Both the position numbers and the translations under genes were made by a program. A model generated the notes under the pieces. The model was not told the DNA's origin. It worked only from the letters and a program-made list of their open reading frames with translations, and did no database searches. Positions 44,688 to 53,473 of a stretch of 64,000 nt of DNA are shown piece after piece (position 1 is the stretch's first letter; the number at the start of each line of letters is the position of its first letter). Origin of the DNA: a virus; the IMG/VR virus record IMGVR_UViG_3300027976_000007, positions 78,111-142,110 of that record; one strand, written 5' to 3'.

Positions 44688-45045
44688 TGTTTATTATAGT
44701 ATTAGTAAATTCCTCTATTAAGGATGCAGTTTCTTTTCTTAGTTCTAAGTTTTCATTTCTTAAATTATCTATTTCTTCTAAAAGGGCGTTAATTTCATCT
44801 TGGTTTGGGGTGAAATCTATATGTTCAGTACTTTCTTTTACCAAATATTCGTGTGAATTATTATCCCCATATTTAGGGATCTCGAAAAAGAGCTTGTTAT
44901 ATAAGGTAAAAAAGTCCTCTACGTTAGCCAAGTTGACATCGAAAAAATTAGGGTCTTTAACTTCCTTTAACTCTTTAAATGAAGCATCTACTGTCTTATA
45001 GAATTTTGATTTATCAAAAACGTTTCTATTTAATTTTATATCCAT
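44680..45045 (-). CDS. Small coiled-coil protein in the baseplate operon
   Basis: A 121-residue acidic protein. The first 60 residues include KFYKTVDASFKELKEVKDPN and an FFTLYNKLFFEIPK segment; the last 50 form a heptad-rich helix (EINALLEEIDNLRNENLELR). No motif recognised. It overlaps the giant baseplate gene by 8 bases and follows the DNRLRE-like gene by one base, so all three are translationally linked. A chaperone or linker for the giant protein is plausible. Confidence 0.55.
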   Translation of the reverse strand: MDIKLNRNVFDKSKFYKTVDASFKELKEVKDPNFFDVNLANVEDFFTLYNKLFFEIPKYGDNNSHEYLVKESTEHIDFTPNQDEINALLEEIDNLRNENLELRKETASLIEEFTNTIINNE

Positions 45046-45046
45046 A

Positions 45047-46183
45047 TCACTTTTCTATTTTAAATCTAATATCTTCATTAAAAGTTTTTGTTACTCCATC
45101 TAATGTAGTCTTTATCAGTATTGTATATTCTCTATAAGGTTCTAACCCATCCATATAAACATCAAAATAACTAGATACAGGATCTGAGCTTATTTTGGTA
45201 TATAAATTATCAAATTCTACAACAAATTCATTAGTCCCAGTATCTTTTATAGCATACCAAGATGAATTACCTGGTAAGTAATAATTTTGAGAATAGAAAG
45301 AAGAGGTTGAAAAAGTTCTTGTTGGGTATTTTGGAGTTGCAGATACTCTAAATCTAACTATATCTTCCATATAGTATACTTTTTCATTATTATATATAGA
45401 AATAAAGGATTGAGGATCACTTAAAATTGTTTGAGTAGATGAACCAGTATTAAAGGAGTAATCATCCCATCTAAATTCTAGTTCTGGTGGGTAAATAGTA
45501 TGTGTATCTATTGAGAAATAACGCATAATTACGTCATTATTTAAATTGTCTATGAATTCATCACTATCTCGTTGTTTTATTAAGAATCCTTGGTTTAACA
45601 CGCCATCTGAAGGATTAATAGAATTACTATACCATGTTTGGACTGTTGTAGTTACATCTACTTTTATATCTTTCTCATCAGAATAAGAAAAGCTTTGGGT
45701 TTGTACTAAGTTCAACCCTAAATTAGATCCTGTATACCAGTTTCCTCCTCCAGGAAGAGAAGTTTGGAATGAAGAAGTCACATATTCTGGTAAACTTGAA
45801 GTAGGCCATAGAGAGGACCCTTGATAATCTAAATACCTCCAACTAACACCATTAGTTACTTGAGGGGAATCCCCAAATTGACCCGTACCCATACCCCAAT
45901 CCCCCGATATTGGATAGAAATATAGTTTTTTATCTAAATTCAAACCCGTTAATAAGGCCATTTTGTTTTTCAAATAAACAACAGAGGAAGATGAATTGAT
46001 TTTATTATCTATAATACCTACAATCTCCTCCGTTGAAAATTTTATTAAATACCTGCTAACTTGAGGATATGAATCTCCCATATAAGTTGAAGCTTCCAAT
46101 ATAGGATCTAACCCTGAATTAGCATCAGGATATTGGGTGTATAATGTAGCATCCTTTTCAGGAAAGATCTTGTAAATTGCCAT
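45047..46183 (-). CDS. DNRLRE-like structural protein at the gp8 position
   Basis: A 378-residue protein. The N-terminal 200 residues resemble a DNRLRE-type beta domain: KDATLYTQYPDANSGLDPIL, then SRYLIKFSTEEIVGII and DEKDIKVDVTTTVQTWYSN. The C-terminal part is a further beta region ending GLEPYREYTILIKTTLDGV. It lies between gp6 and the gp7-like gene, where T4-like phages carry baseplate wedge genes. Probably a wedge subunit. No SD; A-rich spacer of 16 bases after the gp6 stop. Confidence 0.6.
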   Translation of the reverse strand: MAIYKIFPEKDATLYTQYPDANSGLDPILEASTYMGDSYPQVSRYLIKFSTEEIVGIIDNKINSSSSVVYLKNKMALLTGLNLDKKLYFYPISGDWGMGTGQFGDSPQVTNGVSWRYLDYQGSSLWPTSSLPEYVTSSFQTSLPGGGNWYTGSNLGLNLVQTQSFSYSDEKDIKVDVTTTVQTWYSNSINPSDGVLNQGFLIKQRDSDEFIDNLNNDVIMRYFSIDTHTIYPPELEFRWDDYSFNTGSSTQTILSDPQSFISIYNNEKVYYMEDIVRFRVSATPKYPTRTFSTSSFYSQNYYLPGNSSWYAIKDTGTNEFVVEFDNLYTKISSDPVSSYFDVYMDGLEPYREYTILIKTTLDGVTKTFNEDIRFKIEK

Positions 46184-46199
46184 TTAAATGTTTTATGTT

Positions 46200-48062
46200 T
46201 TAAAAATTAACTATCCTTCCCTTTATATCATTATTAGGAAACTTCACTTCAAATATCATAGGGTCTATTGAAGGGTAAACCACACCATCTATAGCCGCTC
46301 CCTTAATATCATATGCAAAATTACTATAACCTAAAACTTCTTCTGTTAAATTGTGGATTTCAACTAATTTTACAGTTTGAACCCCTTCTACTTTATCTAA
46401 AAGAACATATAAGTCTCTCAATATTATAGGTTCATTTATTTGCCATTTATCTATTTGGAAATGTTCTTGAACTCTGTCTATACATTTAGTAAGTACTTCA
46501 CTATTGTTATAAGATGGGAGGGTAATTATATTAAAATTTATACCTATATTAATAATAAAGGCATCTTTAATTCTAATAGAATCATTTATCATTCTATATT
46601 CTGATAGATATGTTTTTAAGTTGTTTTTAATTAAAGGTGAAGCTATTCTTAAGTTCTTATTATTATCAAAAGTCAGGATATAGAGATCTAGGACAGTAGG
46701 AAGTTCTCCCAACTGGTAGTCTCCTACTTTACTTTGAGCGGTAAAAGCTTTAGCTATAGAACCTAAGTTTGAAGGCATAGATAAAGCCCTAATTAAATAA
46801 TCTGAAGTAGTTACACTTCTTAATTGATTTTGGAAATTTCCTAAAGCCTTAACTTTTAAATCCTCAATGGTATCTCCATCAGACCCCCCATCTGCTGCTA
46901 GGGCATTATTAGATGCTAAAGAATTGAATGTTATGTCAGCTAATGAAGAGTTAGATAAATTAGGATTATTAAAGGTAATATTGCTAGTATCCAACACTGA
47001 TAGAGAACCAGCCTCAACGTTGGAGGTGATTCCTCCCCCTGTAAGATATCTAACAGTTAATGTTATGTTAGAAGGTGATATTCCATAAGTTTTAGTATAC
47101 ATGAAATTCAATGGAGAGAATGCTGTGGTTAATTTGTCTTTCTCAAAAGGAAGTCCTAAACCTACATTATCAGGGTTTGGGGTGATTTCCTCATCACTAT
47201 CCATAAAGGATCCTGCTCCAAATTGGATTTCTAAAGTAGTTGGATTTATAAATCTAGAGGCAAATCTCCTTTGGGTTTGTTTTAGCTGTAATATATAAGG
47301 GGATGATGGATCGGAAGTATATAGAGGATCATTTACGTTTGTATTTCTTATATAATCAAATACACTTTCTTGGGCCAAGTTTGGTACTTCATACCAAGTA
47401 TTTCCTTCACTATCCACAGCATCTAATATTCCTATTATGTTGGAAGCATTTAGGGTCCTACTATCAAATTTAACTGGAGAGTTAAAGGAAAATGTAGTTG
47501 TATTAATAGTAGAAGAAATAGATTTCCTTGTTTTCTTTAATAAGAAAGATGTAGGATCATCTCCTGATATTTCATATATAGTAGTTTCCGTAGGGTCGAA
47601 AGAAGAAGATGAGGAAAAATCTAAAGGATCCTCAATTATAAATTTAATGTTAGAGTTTGAATTTGAAGATATTTGAGTGTTTTGAGGGATAGTAAGACAA
47701 TATGAAAAGTCTGGTACGTAAGAAGAAGCACTTAATATAGAAGGTAATGTTTGGTAAAAGTCTACATCTACAGAAGAGGCTGTAGTAGTTTTCGGTTTAT
47801 ATCCTAAAAATTGAGACATTTGATATACATTTTCTATTTGTCTAGAATGTTGTATAAATGTTTCTTGAATTTGGTTATCTAGGTAAAAAGATAAAACATC
47901 CCCTACATAAGAAGCCATCTCTATAAATAACATCCCCGTTGATGAGGGGGAAAAATCATTATAAGTATCAGAAAAATATGTTTTTGAATACTCTATTAAG
48001 GAATTCTTAAAACTGTTAAAGTCTTTATTTATATATTTTATGTCTTTAGTAGAATTTGCCAT
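46200..48062 (-). CDS. Baseplate wedge protein (gp6-like)
   Basis: A 620-residue protein (T4 gp6 is 660), the wedge subunit that forms the inner baseplate ring. Family-like features: the N-terminal DYNDFSPSSTGMLFIEMASY (about 31-52, where T4-like gp6 has F..GSSGSMLI.. type sequence), VGDVLSFYLDNQIQETFIQH, and the central GGSDGDTIEDLKVKALGNFQ segment (about 391-410) typical of the J/gp6 superfamily. The end (NFNIITLPSYNNSEVLTKCI) is the second alpha/beta domain. It starts one base after the gp25 gene ends. Confidence 0.85.
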   Translation of the reverse strand: MANSTKDIKYINKDFNSFKNSLIEYSKTYFSDTYNDFSPSSTGMLFIEMASYVGDVLSFYLDNQIQETFIQHSRQIENVYQMSQFLGYKPKTTTASSVDVDFYQTLPSILSASSYVPDFSYCLTIPQNTQISSNSNSNIKFIIEDPLDFSSSSSFDPTETTIYEISGDDPTSFLLKKTRKSISSTINTTTFSFNSPVKFDSRTLNASNIIGILDAVDSEGNTWYEVPNLAQESVFDYIRNTNVNDPLYTSDPSSPYILQLKQTQRRFASRFINPTTLEIQFGAGSFMDSDEEITPNPDNVGLGLPFEKDKLTTAFSPLNFMYTKTYGISPSNITLTVRYLTGGGITSNVEAGSLSVLDTSNITFNNPNLSNSSLADITFNSLASNNALAADGGSDGDTIEDLKVKALGNFQNQLRSVTTSDYLIRALSMPSNLGSIAKAFTAQSKVGDYQLGELPTVLDLYILTFDNNKNLRIASPLIKNNLKTYLSEYRMINDSIRIKDAFIINIGINFNIITLPSYNNSEVLTKCIDRVQEHFQIDKWQINEPIILRDLYVLLDKVEGVQTVKLVEIHNLTEEVLGYSNFAYDIKGAAIDGVVYPSIDPMIFEVKFPNNDIKGRIVNF

Positions 48063-48063
48063 T

Positions 48064-48471
48064 TTATTTTAAAACGATATTAAATGAATCTTTTACATCC
48101 AACCTAGAGATTTGGTAATCTAATCTAAATTCAATTGTATTAAAATTTGGGGAATTATTAAATGCTATTTTTTCTATTATAACGTCGGGGAAATATCTCC
48201 TTATATCTTCTTGAATTCTTTCCTTTAATTCGTCTGTAGTATAATCTGTTATGTTTTCAAACAGTAAAGTTTTTAAATCAGAACCAAAATTAGGGTTAAA
48301 TACTCTTTCTCTTTTATTAGTTAATAAGTAATTAATCAAATTAGCTTTGGTTTGGTCCTTGGTTTGGTAAGTAGTATTAAAAACGGCATTCCCGTTTAAA
48401 GGGAAGCCAAAACCTATCCCTTTATGTAGAAAAGTATCTATTGGATATTTATTAGGTAAAAGCTGAGCCAT
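48064..48471 (-). CDS. Baseplate wedge protein (gp25-like)
   Basis: A 135-residue protein (T4 gp25 is 132) of the gp25/lysozyme-like baseplate family; it joins the wedge to the sheath and triggers contraction. Visible family pattern: GFGFPLNGNAVFNTTYQTKD, then LINYLLTNKRERVFNPNFGS and DLKTLLFENIT. The RERV...P.FG core is diagnostic. Start overlaps the preceding stop by one base (TAATG). Confidence 0.88.
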   Translation of the reverse strand: MAQLLPNKYPIDTFLHKGIGFGFPLNGNAVFNTTYQTKDQTKANLINYLLTNKRERVFNPNFGSDLKTLLFENITDYTTDELKERIQEDIRRYFPDVIIEKIAFNNSPNFNTIEFRLDYQISRLDVKDSFNIVLK

Positions 48472-48788
48472 TATTTCCCAATAAGTTGTTTAATTACATC
48501 CATACTTACCTCGCCTGAAGGTAAAGTCCCATTTATTATATCCATCCCTCCTAAGGGAGAGAATTGTGGAAGATCCTTAGTAGTTAAAGATATTTCTGTT
48601 TGATCTATCATATCTAGATATAATTTTCTCTTTTCAGATTCAGTTAAGGTTGATTTGCTGATTTCTTTTTTTTCATTAATAGGGGCCTTTCCTTGGGATA
48701 AGGCCTCAATAAGGAAAGTTTTAATTTCCTCTTGAAAAGCTTCTTTAACCGCTTCTTTAATTATTTTTTTAAAAGTTTTTGTTTTCAT
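48471..48788 (-). CDS. Small protein with capsid-leader-like N-terminus
   Basis: A 105-residue protein beginning MKTKTFKKIIKEAVKEAFQE with IKE-A and then FLIE-A sites of gp21 type, followed by a Lys/Glu/Ser linker and a C-terminal FSPLGGMDIINGTLPSGEVS segment. No domain recognised. The start of this gene is only three bases after an ATATTTATAA element, so the transcript would be nearly leaderless. It precedes gp25 in the baseplate operon although its leader resembles those of head proteins. Confidence 0.55.
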   Translation of the reverse strand: MKTKTFKKIIKEAVKEAFQEEIKTFLIEALSQGKAPINEKKEISKSTLTESEKRKLYLDMIDQTEISLTTKDLPQFSPLGGMDIINGTLPSGEVSMDVIKQLIGK

Positions 48789-48791
48789 TTG

Positions 48792-48801
48792 TTATAAATA
48801 T
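48792..48801 (-). promoter_or_regulatory. Late-type promoter element, three bases from ATG
   Basis: Exact element; the minus strand reads ATATTTATAACAAATG. If transcription starts about 5-8 bases beyond the box, the mRNA begins at or next to the start codon. Confidence 0.55.
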
Positions 48802-48816
48802 TAAGTAATTAAATTT

Positions 48817-50613
48817 TTAAATAGGAAGAGATAGCCAATTAATATAATTATTTAAATAAAACTGGAAGGATTGGGATGAAATATTTAAATTTAAATCCTC
48901 TACCTTATCCCATTTATATAAAGAATCATCCCAAGTGAAAACTCTCTTTCTTATTTCATAGAATAAAACACCGCCTAATTCTTCATAAGTTATTACTGTT
49001 TGGTTGTTTTCCCCAAAATCATTAAAAGGATATAAATTAGGAGTATATGTAACCCATTCATTATTTTGGAATTGATATAAATATGTAGTATTAGGAATAG
49101 GTCTTATTTCATCTACAAATCCAGGAACACCAAAAGGAACATAAGCATTTAAAGGAATAACTCCAGTTTCAGCCAATACCCTCCCATCAGATAAAATACG
49201 AAATTCACCTACTATAAAAATATTATTTACTAGTAAAGCATTATATCCAGAAATCCCAATACTATTATATATTTTTTTAAAGGATAACATCCATCTACTT
49301 AAAGTTGAATTCCAAAGATATCTTCTTATTTCTAGATTTATATTATTATTTACATTTATAGAAGATTCTAAAACCTCATATGTCTCTTTAATTTCCCCTT
49401 CATATTCACCTGGAAAACTGAATGGATAGTTTGAAGGAGGTATTGTATAATTACCCCCGGAAAGTATTACAGATTCTTCCCAACTGTTGTGGGATTCATT
49501 TATTATATCTTCTAATTCAAATGGAGTTTGAGGGTATGCTAAAGATTTGTCTATAAGATCCCACTTCTTAGTAAAAATATCAAATTTATATTTTCTTAAA
49601 GTAACTGTATAAGATTGGGGGTTTTCTGTAGTTATGTTAGTATTAGAAACGTTATAGTTACTGATGGTATTTATTATTTGATATAGTTGTCTTATTTCTA
49701 AAGCTGAAGTTCCAGGGGTAGTAAAGGGAAAATAAAAATTTAAATCACCCTCGAAACTTTGATCAACTAACTCATAATCGGTTATAGAATCTATCATAAA
49801 TTTGATCTCGTTAACTAGAACTTCTAATGTTGTAGAATATGAATAGGTTCCTTCTAAAGTATTATATACTATTTCATTGGGGTCTTTCTTTCCTTCGACT
49901 CTTCTGGATAATAAATTTAAAGGATTATTATCATTGGTTTGTAATGTAATTTTATATCCTTTATAAATTAGGGGATCATAAGTATTAGGTTGGAGTTTTT
50001 CTTCAAGTATGTTACTATGAATTATATTTAAATCTTCTGAAGGAAATAGGTTACTTTGGGCTGTTATATTTCCTATCTCTTCTATTAGTTCTAATTTTTC
50101 ATCTTCTGATAGGGAAATAGCTAATTCAGAAATACATTTATCTAATAGTATGTCTAATTGTTGCAGTTTAGAGGTTATATTATTTACTGATTGAGATATT
50201 TCTTTTAAAACCGTTGGGATGATATTTATAGTTCCTTTTCCGCTTTTTATTAAGTCTCCTAGTTTATCTAAAGCGTCCGCCAATATTGTTATTACGTTAA
50301 TAGGAATACCCACACCAGCAACCGCCACAGGAACGGGGATTGATTTTATTACTTTTATAGCTATATCTACTGAAGTTATTAAGGTCTTCGCTGTAGTAGA
50401 TGTTTTATTTAAGTTTGATGTTATAGAAGTAATATTAGATAGGGATGATTGTATTTGGTTTTTTTGTTTTACTATCCTTAATAATACATCTTTGATTGGG
50501 CAACTATCTTGAAACTTGTTTAAAATATCATCTATAGCTATATCAAATCTTTCAGTACTTTTTATTACTTTAGATATACTATTAATTACTATTTTGGATA
50601 AGAGTATAGACAT
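48817..50613 (-). CDS. Baseplate-region protein of unknown function
   Basis: A 598-residue protein. The first 190 residues are helical with hydrophobic patches (PVPVAVAGVGIPINVITILA near 93-112) flanked by heptad-like helices; the rest is mixed, with repeated motifs of the type ...YEVLESSINVNNNINLEIRR and ...YEELGGVLFYEIRKRVFTWD, each followed by aromatic strands, suggesting three duplicated small beta domains. No enzymatic motif. It starts one base inside the stop of the gp5-like spike gene. The context suggests a hub or tail-tip component. Confidence 0.55.
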   Translation of the reverse strand: MSILLSKIVINSISKVIKSTERFDIAIDDILNKFQDSCPIKDVLLRIVKQKNQIQSSLSNITSITSNLNKTSTTAKTLITSVDIAIKVIKSIPVPVAVAGVGIPINVITILADALDKLGDLIKSGKGTINIIPTVLKEISQSVNNITSKLQQLDILLDKCISELAISLSEDEKLELIEEIGNITAQSNLFPSEDLNIIHSNILEEKLQPNTYDPLIYKGYKITLQTNDNNPLNLLSRRVEGKKDPNEIVYNTLEGTYSYSTTLEVLVNEIKFMIDSITDYELVDQSFEGDLNFYFPFTTPGTSALEIRQLYQIINTISNYNVSNTNITTENPQSYTVTLRKYKFDIFTKKWDLIDKSLAYPQTPFELEDIINESHNSWEESVILSGGNYTIPPSNYPFSFPGEYEGEIKETYEVLESSINVNNNINLEIRRYLWNSTLSRWMLSFKKIYNSIGISGYNALLVNNIFIVGEFRILSDGRVLAETGVIPLNAYVPFGVPGFVDEIRPIPNTTYLYQFQNNEWVTYTPNLYPFNDFGENNQTVITYEELGGVLFYEIRKRVFTWDDSLYKWDKVEDLNLNISSQSFQFYLNNYINWLSLPI

Positions 50614-51839
50614 TATTTAGATTTACTTACTTTTGATTTATAAGTTTCTAATTTATTAATCATATTTTGAGCTTTTACCCCTAATTTAATAGCAGGGGCG
50701 GGTATTGAAGCGTTAACAACATTAGGAGGACCTGCACCTATAGGGGTAGATAAAGCATTACTTATAGATACTATCCCTTTAAGAACTTCTTTTAAGTCCT
50801 TAAAAAACTTATCCCCCAATATCATAGATTCAGTAGCGTCCTTAGACCCTAATAATACCTTTTTAGAATTGACTATATGTAATGGGGAATCTATATTTAC
50901 ACTCTTTATTGAGTTTAAATTTATAGACTCATATGAAGAAAATAATATTGAATCTTTTTTAGCATTTATTAAGATTCTATCACTATTTATTATTACCTGT
51001 TCTTTATTAAATTCTGATGGTTTAATAGGAGGGTTTTTATATGAAGAATAGTCATTGCTAACTACTTCTATTGGGATTTTTTGGGTTGAAGTAAACCAAA
51101 TACTAGATCCATTTTTATTTATATCCTCAATTTGAGGTACCCATGGGGAGGATGATTCTTTATATTGTTTATTTTTTATAATAGTTATAGGATCTCCATT
51201 TTCCCCTTCTGAAGACCAATAGTTTATTATGTTTTTTCCTTTTACAGTAGACCCAAATCTTATACTTTGACCCCATCTCCCTTCATATATTATATCTCCT
51301 TCGTAAGGGTAGGAATTTCTTATATCATCCTTTTCTTTAAAGCTTTCACCAAGAAATATGTTACTACTATTCCCTACAATTTTATTAAAAGACCCTAATG
51401 CCGTTTGTTCATAATCAGAAGAAGGGGAATTATAAACCCCATGGATGGGGTCTGGTATTGCGTTATGATGGGAGCTGTTCCATATGTTTATAGGATGAAA
51501 ATAGTAGTAAGAACCATCATTAACATCCCTTTGAATATTATTGTTAGGTAAAGATATTACATAAACTGTTTCATTTATTAATGGATAATTTTTTATATTA
51601 GGAAATAAAGGTTTGGCGAAAGAATTAGAAGTAAGATCTTTAGATGGGTTTGGGGAGTTTAAACTAGAAAAAAATATAGCCCCTAAAGAATCCCATCCAC
51701 CATAATCGTTAAAAATTTCTGGATGGGTCTTATCATTTAAAAAAACATATCTAACCCTAGCAGAGAAAATTCCTAATGGTGGGGTTTTTATTCCCTTCTC
51801 ATGTAGTAAACTCCCTAAACCATAAATAGACTTTTTCAT
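50613..51839 (-). CDS. Central spike protein (gp5-like, lysozyme domain absent)
   Basis: A 408-residue protein with a gp5-type arrangement: an N-terminal region starting MKKSIYGLGSLLHEKGIKTP, an OB-fold-like area, the GRWGQSIRFGSTVKGKNIIN segment (about 190-210) typical of the spike's transition, and a C-terminal stretch of about 60 residues (QVIINSDRILINAKKDSILF onward) with the short repeating pattern of a triple-stranded beta-helix. T4 gp5 is 575 residues and has a lysozyme domain between OB-fold and helix; that domain is not here. The spike punctures the outer membrane. Confidence 0.75.
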   Translation of the reverse strand: MKKSIYGLGSLLHEKGIKTPPLGIFSARVRYVFLNDKTHPEIFNDYGGWDSLGAIFFSSLNSPNPSKDLTSNSFAKPLFPNIKNYPLINETVYVISLPNNNIQRDVNDGSYYYFHPINIWNSSHHNAIPDPIHGVYNSPSSDYEQTALGSFNKIVGNSSNIFLGESFKEKDDIRNSYPYEGDIIYEGRWGQSIRFGSTVKGKNIINYWSSEGENGDPITIIKNKQYKESSSPWVPQIEDINKNGSSIWFTSTQKIPIEVVSNDYSSYKNPPIKPSEFNKEQVIINSDRILINAKKDSILFSSYESINLNSIKSVNIDSPLHIVNSKKVLLGSKDATESMILGDKFFKDLKEVLKGIVSISNALSTPIGAGPPNVVNASIPAPAIKLGVKAQNMINKLETYKSKVSKSK

Positions 51840-51840
51840 T

Positions 51841-52179
51841 TTACTTGGATGGGGGGGAAAGTTTCTCTAATTCCTCCATTAACTGTTCTTTTTCTTCTTC
51901 AGATAATGAGAAATCAGATTCTGAAGATGCATTTTGGAATGCTTTTTGTATTATCCCTGCCATTTTAAGGAGGGCATCATCATTTTTTACCCCTATATCC
52001 ATATAATCTTTTATTAAGGGGACTAGGAGGGTAGCATCTCCTATGTCTTGCATAAGGGGTTTTAGTTGGTTGATTAAGGTAGTAACTTGGGATTGTCTAG
52101 CTTTTTGGTTATTGTAGATTTCCTCTAATAAACCCCCAAAGGTTTTATTTTTAAATAATTTTTTTCCTAATATATCCAT
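51841..52179 (-). CDS. Small conserved helical protein upstream of the spike
   Basis: A 112-residue helical protein: MDILGKKLFKNKTFGGLLEE, a QVTTLINQLKPLMQDIGDAT helix, and a C-terminal LSEEEKEQLMEELEKLSPPS. Proteins of this size and pattern sit near spike genes in T4-like phages, but I cannot assign a function. It has an exact ATATTTATAA element 17 bases upstream and appears to head the baseplate operon. Confidence 0.55.
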   Translation of the reverse strand: MDILGKKLFKNKTFGGLLEEIYNNQKARQSQVTTLINQLKPLMQDIGDATLLVPLIKDYMDIGVKNDDALLKMAGIIQKAFQNASSESDFSLSEEEKEQLMEELEKLSPPSK

Positions 52180-52196
52180 AACATTCTATATTTTGT

Positions 52197-52206
52197 TTAT
52201 AAATAT
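52197..52206 (-). promoter_or_regulatory. Late-type promoter element ATATTTATAA
   Basis: Exact element 17 bases before the ATG at 52179, immediately after the sigma-factor gene. It would start the baseplate operon. Confidence 0.55.
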
Positions 52207-52215
52207 ATAACTTTA

Positions 52216-53181
52216 TTAAAGGAAATAATCATTCTCCCTATAGAACTCATATTTTTCTTTAAATAGGGTATGGAGTTTTTTAGCTATTTTAGTAATTTTA
52301 GGGGCGGGAACATCTATTTTTTCCCTAATATTAATATATAATGCTTTTTTATTAAAAATATCTATGTTATGTCTAAACCTAAACAGATCTAAAATTGCGT
52401 CTGCTATAATAGCTTCTTCTAATTTAGGAAATATGGTATATATTTTTTTAGTACAATATAAAATATATTCATCTATAAAAACTGATAGGAGATCATTTTC
52501 TACATATTCTGAAGTGAGGGTAGGAGAAAGGTAATGATTTTCATTAAAATTCATTGTTTTTTCTTCTATTTCTTTAACTAAATCTTCAGTAACTAAGGAA
52601 TCATCATCCGAGGAATTATTGATTGTGTTAAAAGATATGTTTTTTATTTTTGAAGCATAATTTTGTTTATTATATGCTATCAACCATCTTTTTATTATAG
52701 TCCCAAAATAAGAATAAGCTTTGGGGGGTGTTAGTTTCTGTAATTCTATGAAACATTCAGGGGATACTGTGAGATCAATAATAAAAACATCAATATCCTC
52801 TTGGGAAATTATATCTCTATCCCCTATAAAAGAACAAAAATCCCCAGAATAGGATTCATTAAATTTTTTGGTGATGGTTTTTAGGATACGATCTTGGATA
52901 TTCTGTTTATGACTATATAAGTGAATCTTAGTAAGAAGAACTGTTATTATCTCATGTTGCAGGTCTTCTAAATTACTTACTTTAGTGTTATAGAATTTAA
53001 AGGTATGGATTATATTTTCTGTAAGCTTGAAAAAAGGATAGTGTATGCTTTCCTGATATATTTTACTTTTCTTAGCTTTACTCTTGGTGTTATTATAATC
53101 TATAATAGCCCTTTCTGTAGCTTCTGTAAAATATCTTCTTTTTTGTTTCTTACTTTTTTCTTGTCTTATTATATAATCCAT
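52216..53181 (-). CDS. Late-transcription sigma factor (gp55-like)
   Basis: A 321-residue protein (T4 gp55 is 185). Features of the gp55-like group: TEATERAIIDYNNTKSKAKK near 19-38, a helix HYPFFKLTENIIHTFKFYNT (about 47-66) leading into SNLEDLQHEIITVLLTKIHL, and the sigma-2-type KAYSYFGTIIKRWLIAYNKQ (about 154-173). The longer middle and C-terminus (EAIIADAILDLFRFRHNIDI) may form an extra promoter-binding region. It would direct host RNA polymerase to late promoters, presumably the ATATTTATAA elements. It is followed by the baseplate operon. Confidence 0.7.
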   Translation of the reverse strand: MDYIIRQEKSKKQKRRYFTEATERAIIDYNNTKSKAKKSKIYQESIHYPFFKLTENIIHTFKFYNTKVSNLEDLQHEIITVLLTKIHLYSHKQNIQDRILKTITKKFNESYSGDFCSFIGDRDIISQEDIDVFIIDLTVSPECFIELQKLTPPKAYSYFGTIIKRWLIAYNKQNYASKIKNISFNTINNSSDDDSLVTEDLVKEIEEKTMNFNENHYLSPTLTSEYVENDLLSVFIDEYILYCTKKIYTIFPKLEEAIIADAILDLFRFRHNIDIFNKKALYINIREKIDVPAPKITKIAKKLHTLFKEKYEFYRENDYFL

Positions 53182-53191
53182 GAATGTTTTT

Positions 53192-53473
53192 TTACTTAAG
53201 GGTGAAATTGTTGAGTAAAGATTGTATATCTTTAAGTTGTTTAAAGAAAAAACCTACTTCATCATCAGATTCGAAAGCACCTTTAGCACCCACCTTGTTT
53301 AATTCCTGGTTAGAAATTTCTATTATTTTAGATATCTCTGAGAGGTATATTAAATATCCCCTTAATACTCTCTCCTGAGATTCTATTTTTCTTAATGAAT
53401 TTATATTAACAAAAATAGAAATTAACGAGATAACACTTAAAATTACTATAGTTACAATTATTTCTGTACTCAT
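53192..53473 (-). CDS. Small single-pass membrane protein
   Basis: A 93-residue protein with an N-terminal transmembrane helix (residues about 5-25, TEIIVTIVILSVISLISIF) and a helical cytoplasmic or periplasmic remainder (LIYLSEISKIIEISNQELNK). No cleavage site evident. Its TAA lies 10 bases before the sigma-factor start, and its ATG overlaps the HD-hydrolase TGA. It could affect the membrane during infection or serve as a holin-like partner, but holins usually have more membrane segments. Confidence 0.6.
   Translation of the reverse strand: MSTEIIVTIVILSVISLISIFVNINSLRKIESQERVLRGYLIYLSEISKIIEISNQELNKVGAKGAFESDDEVGFFFKQLKDIQSLLNNFTLK

Noticed and set aside
44666-45001. 111-codon plus-strand frame
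   Set aside because: Antisense to the small coiled-coil gene in the baseplate operon, whose overlaps with neighbours fit the operon; no domain.
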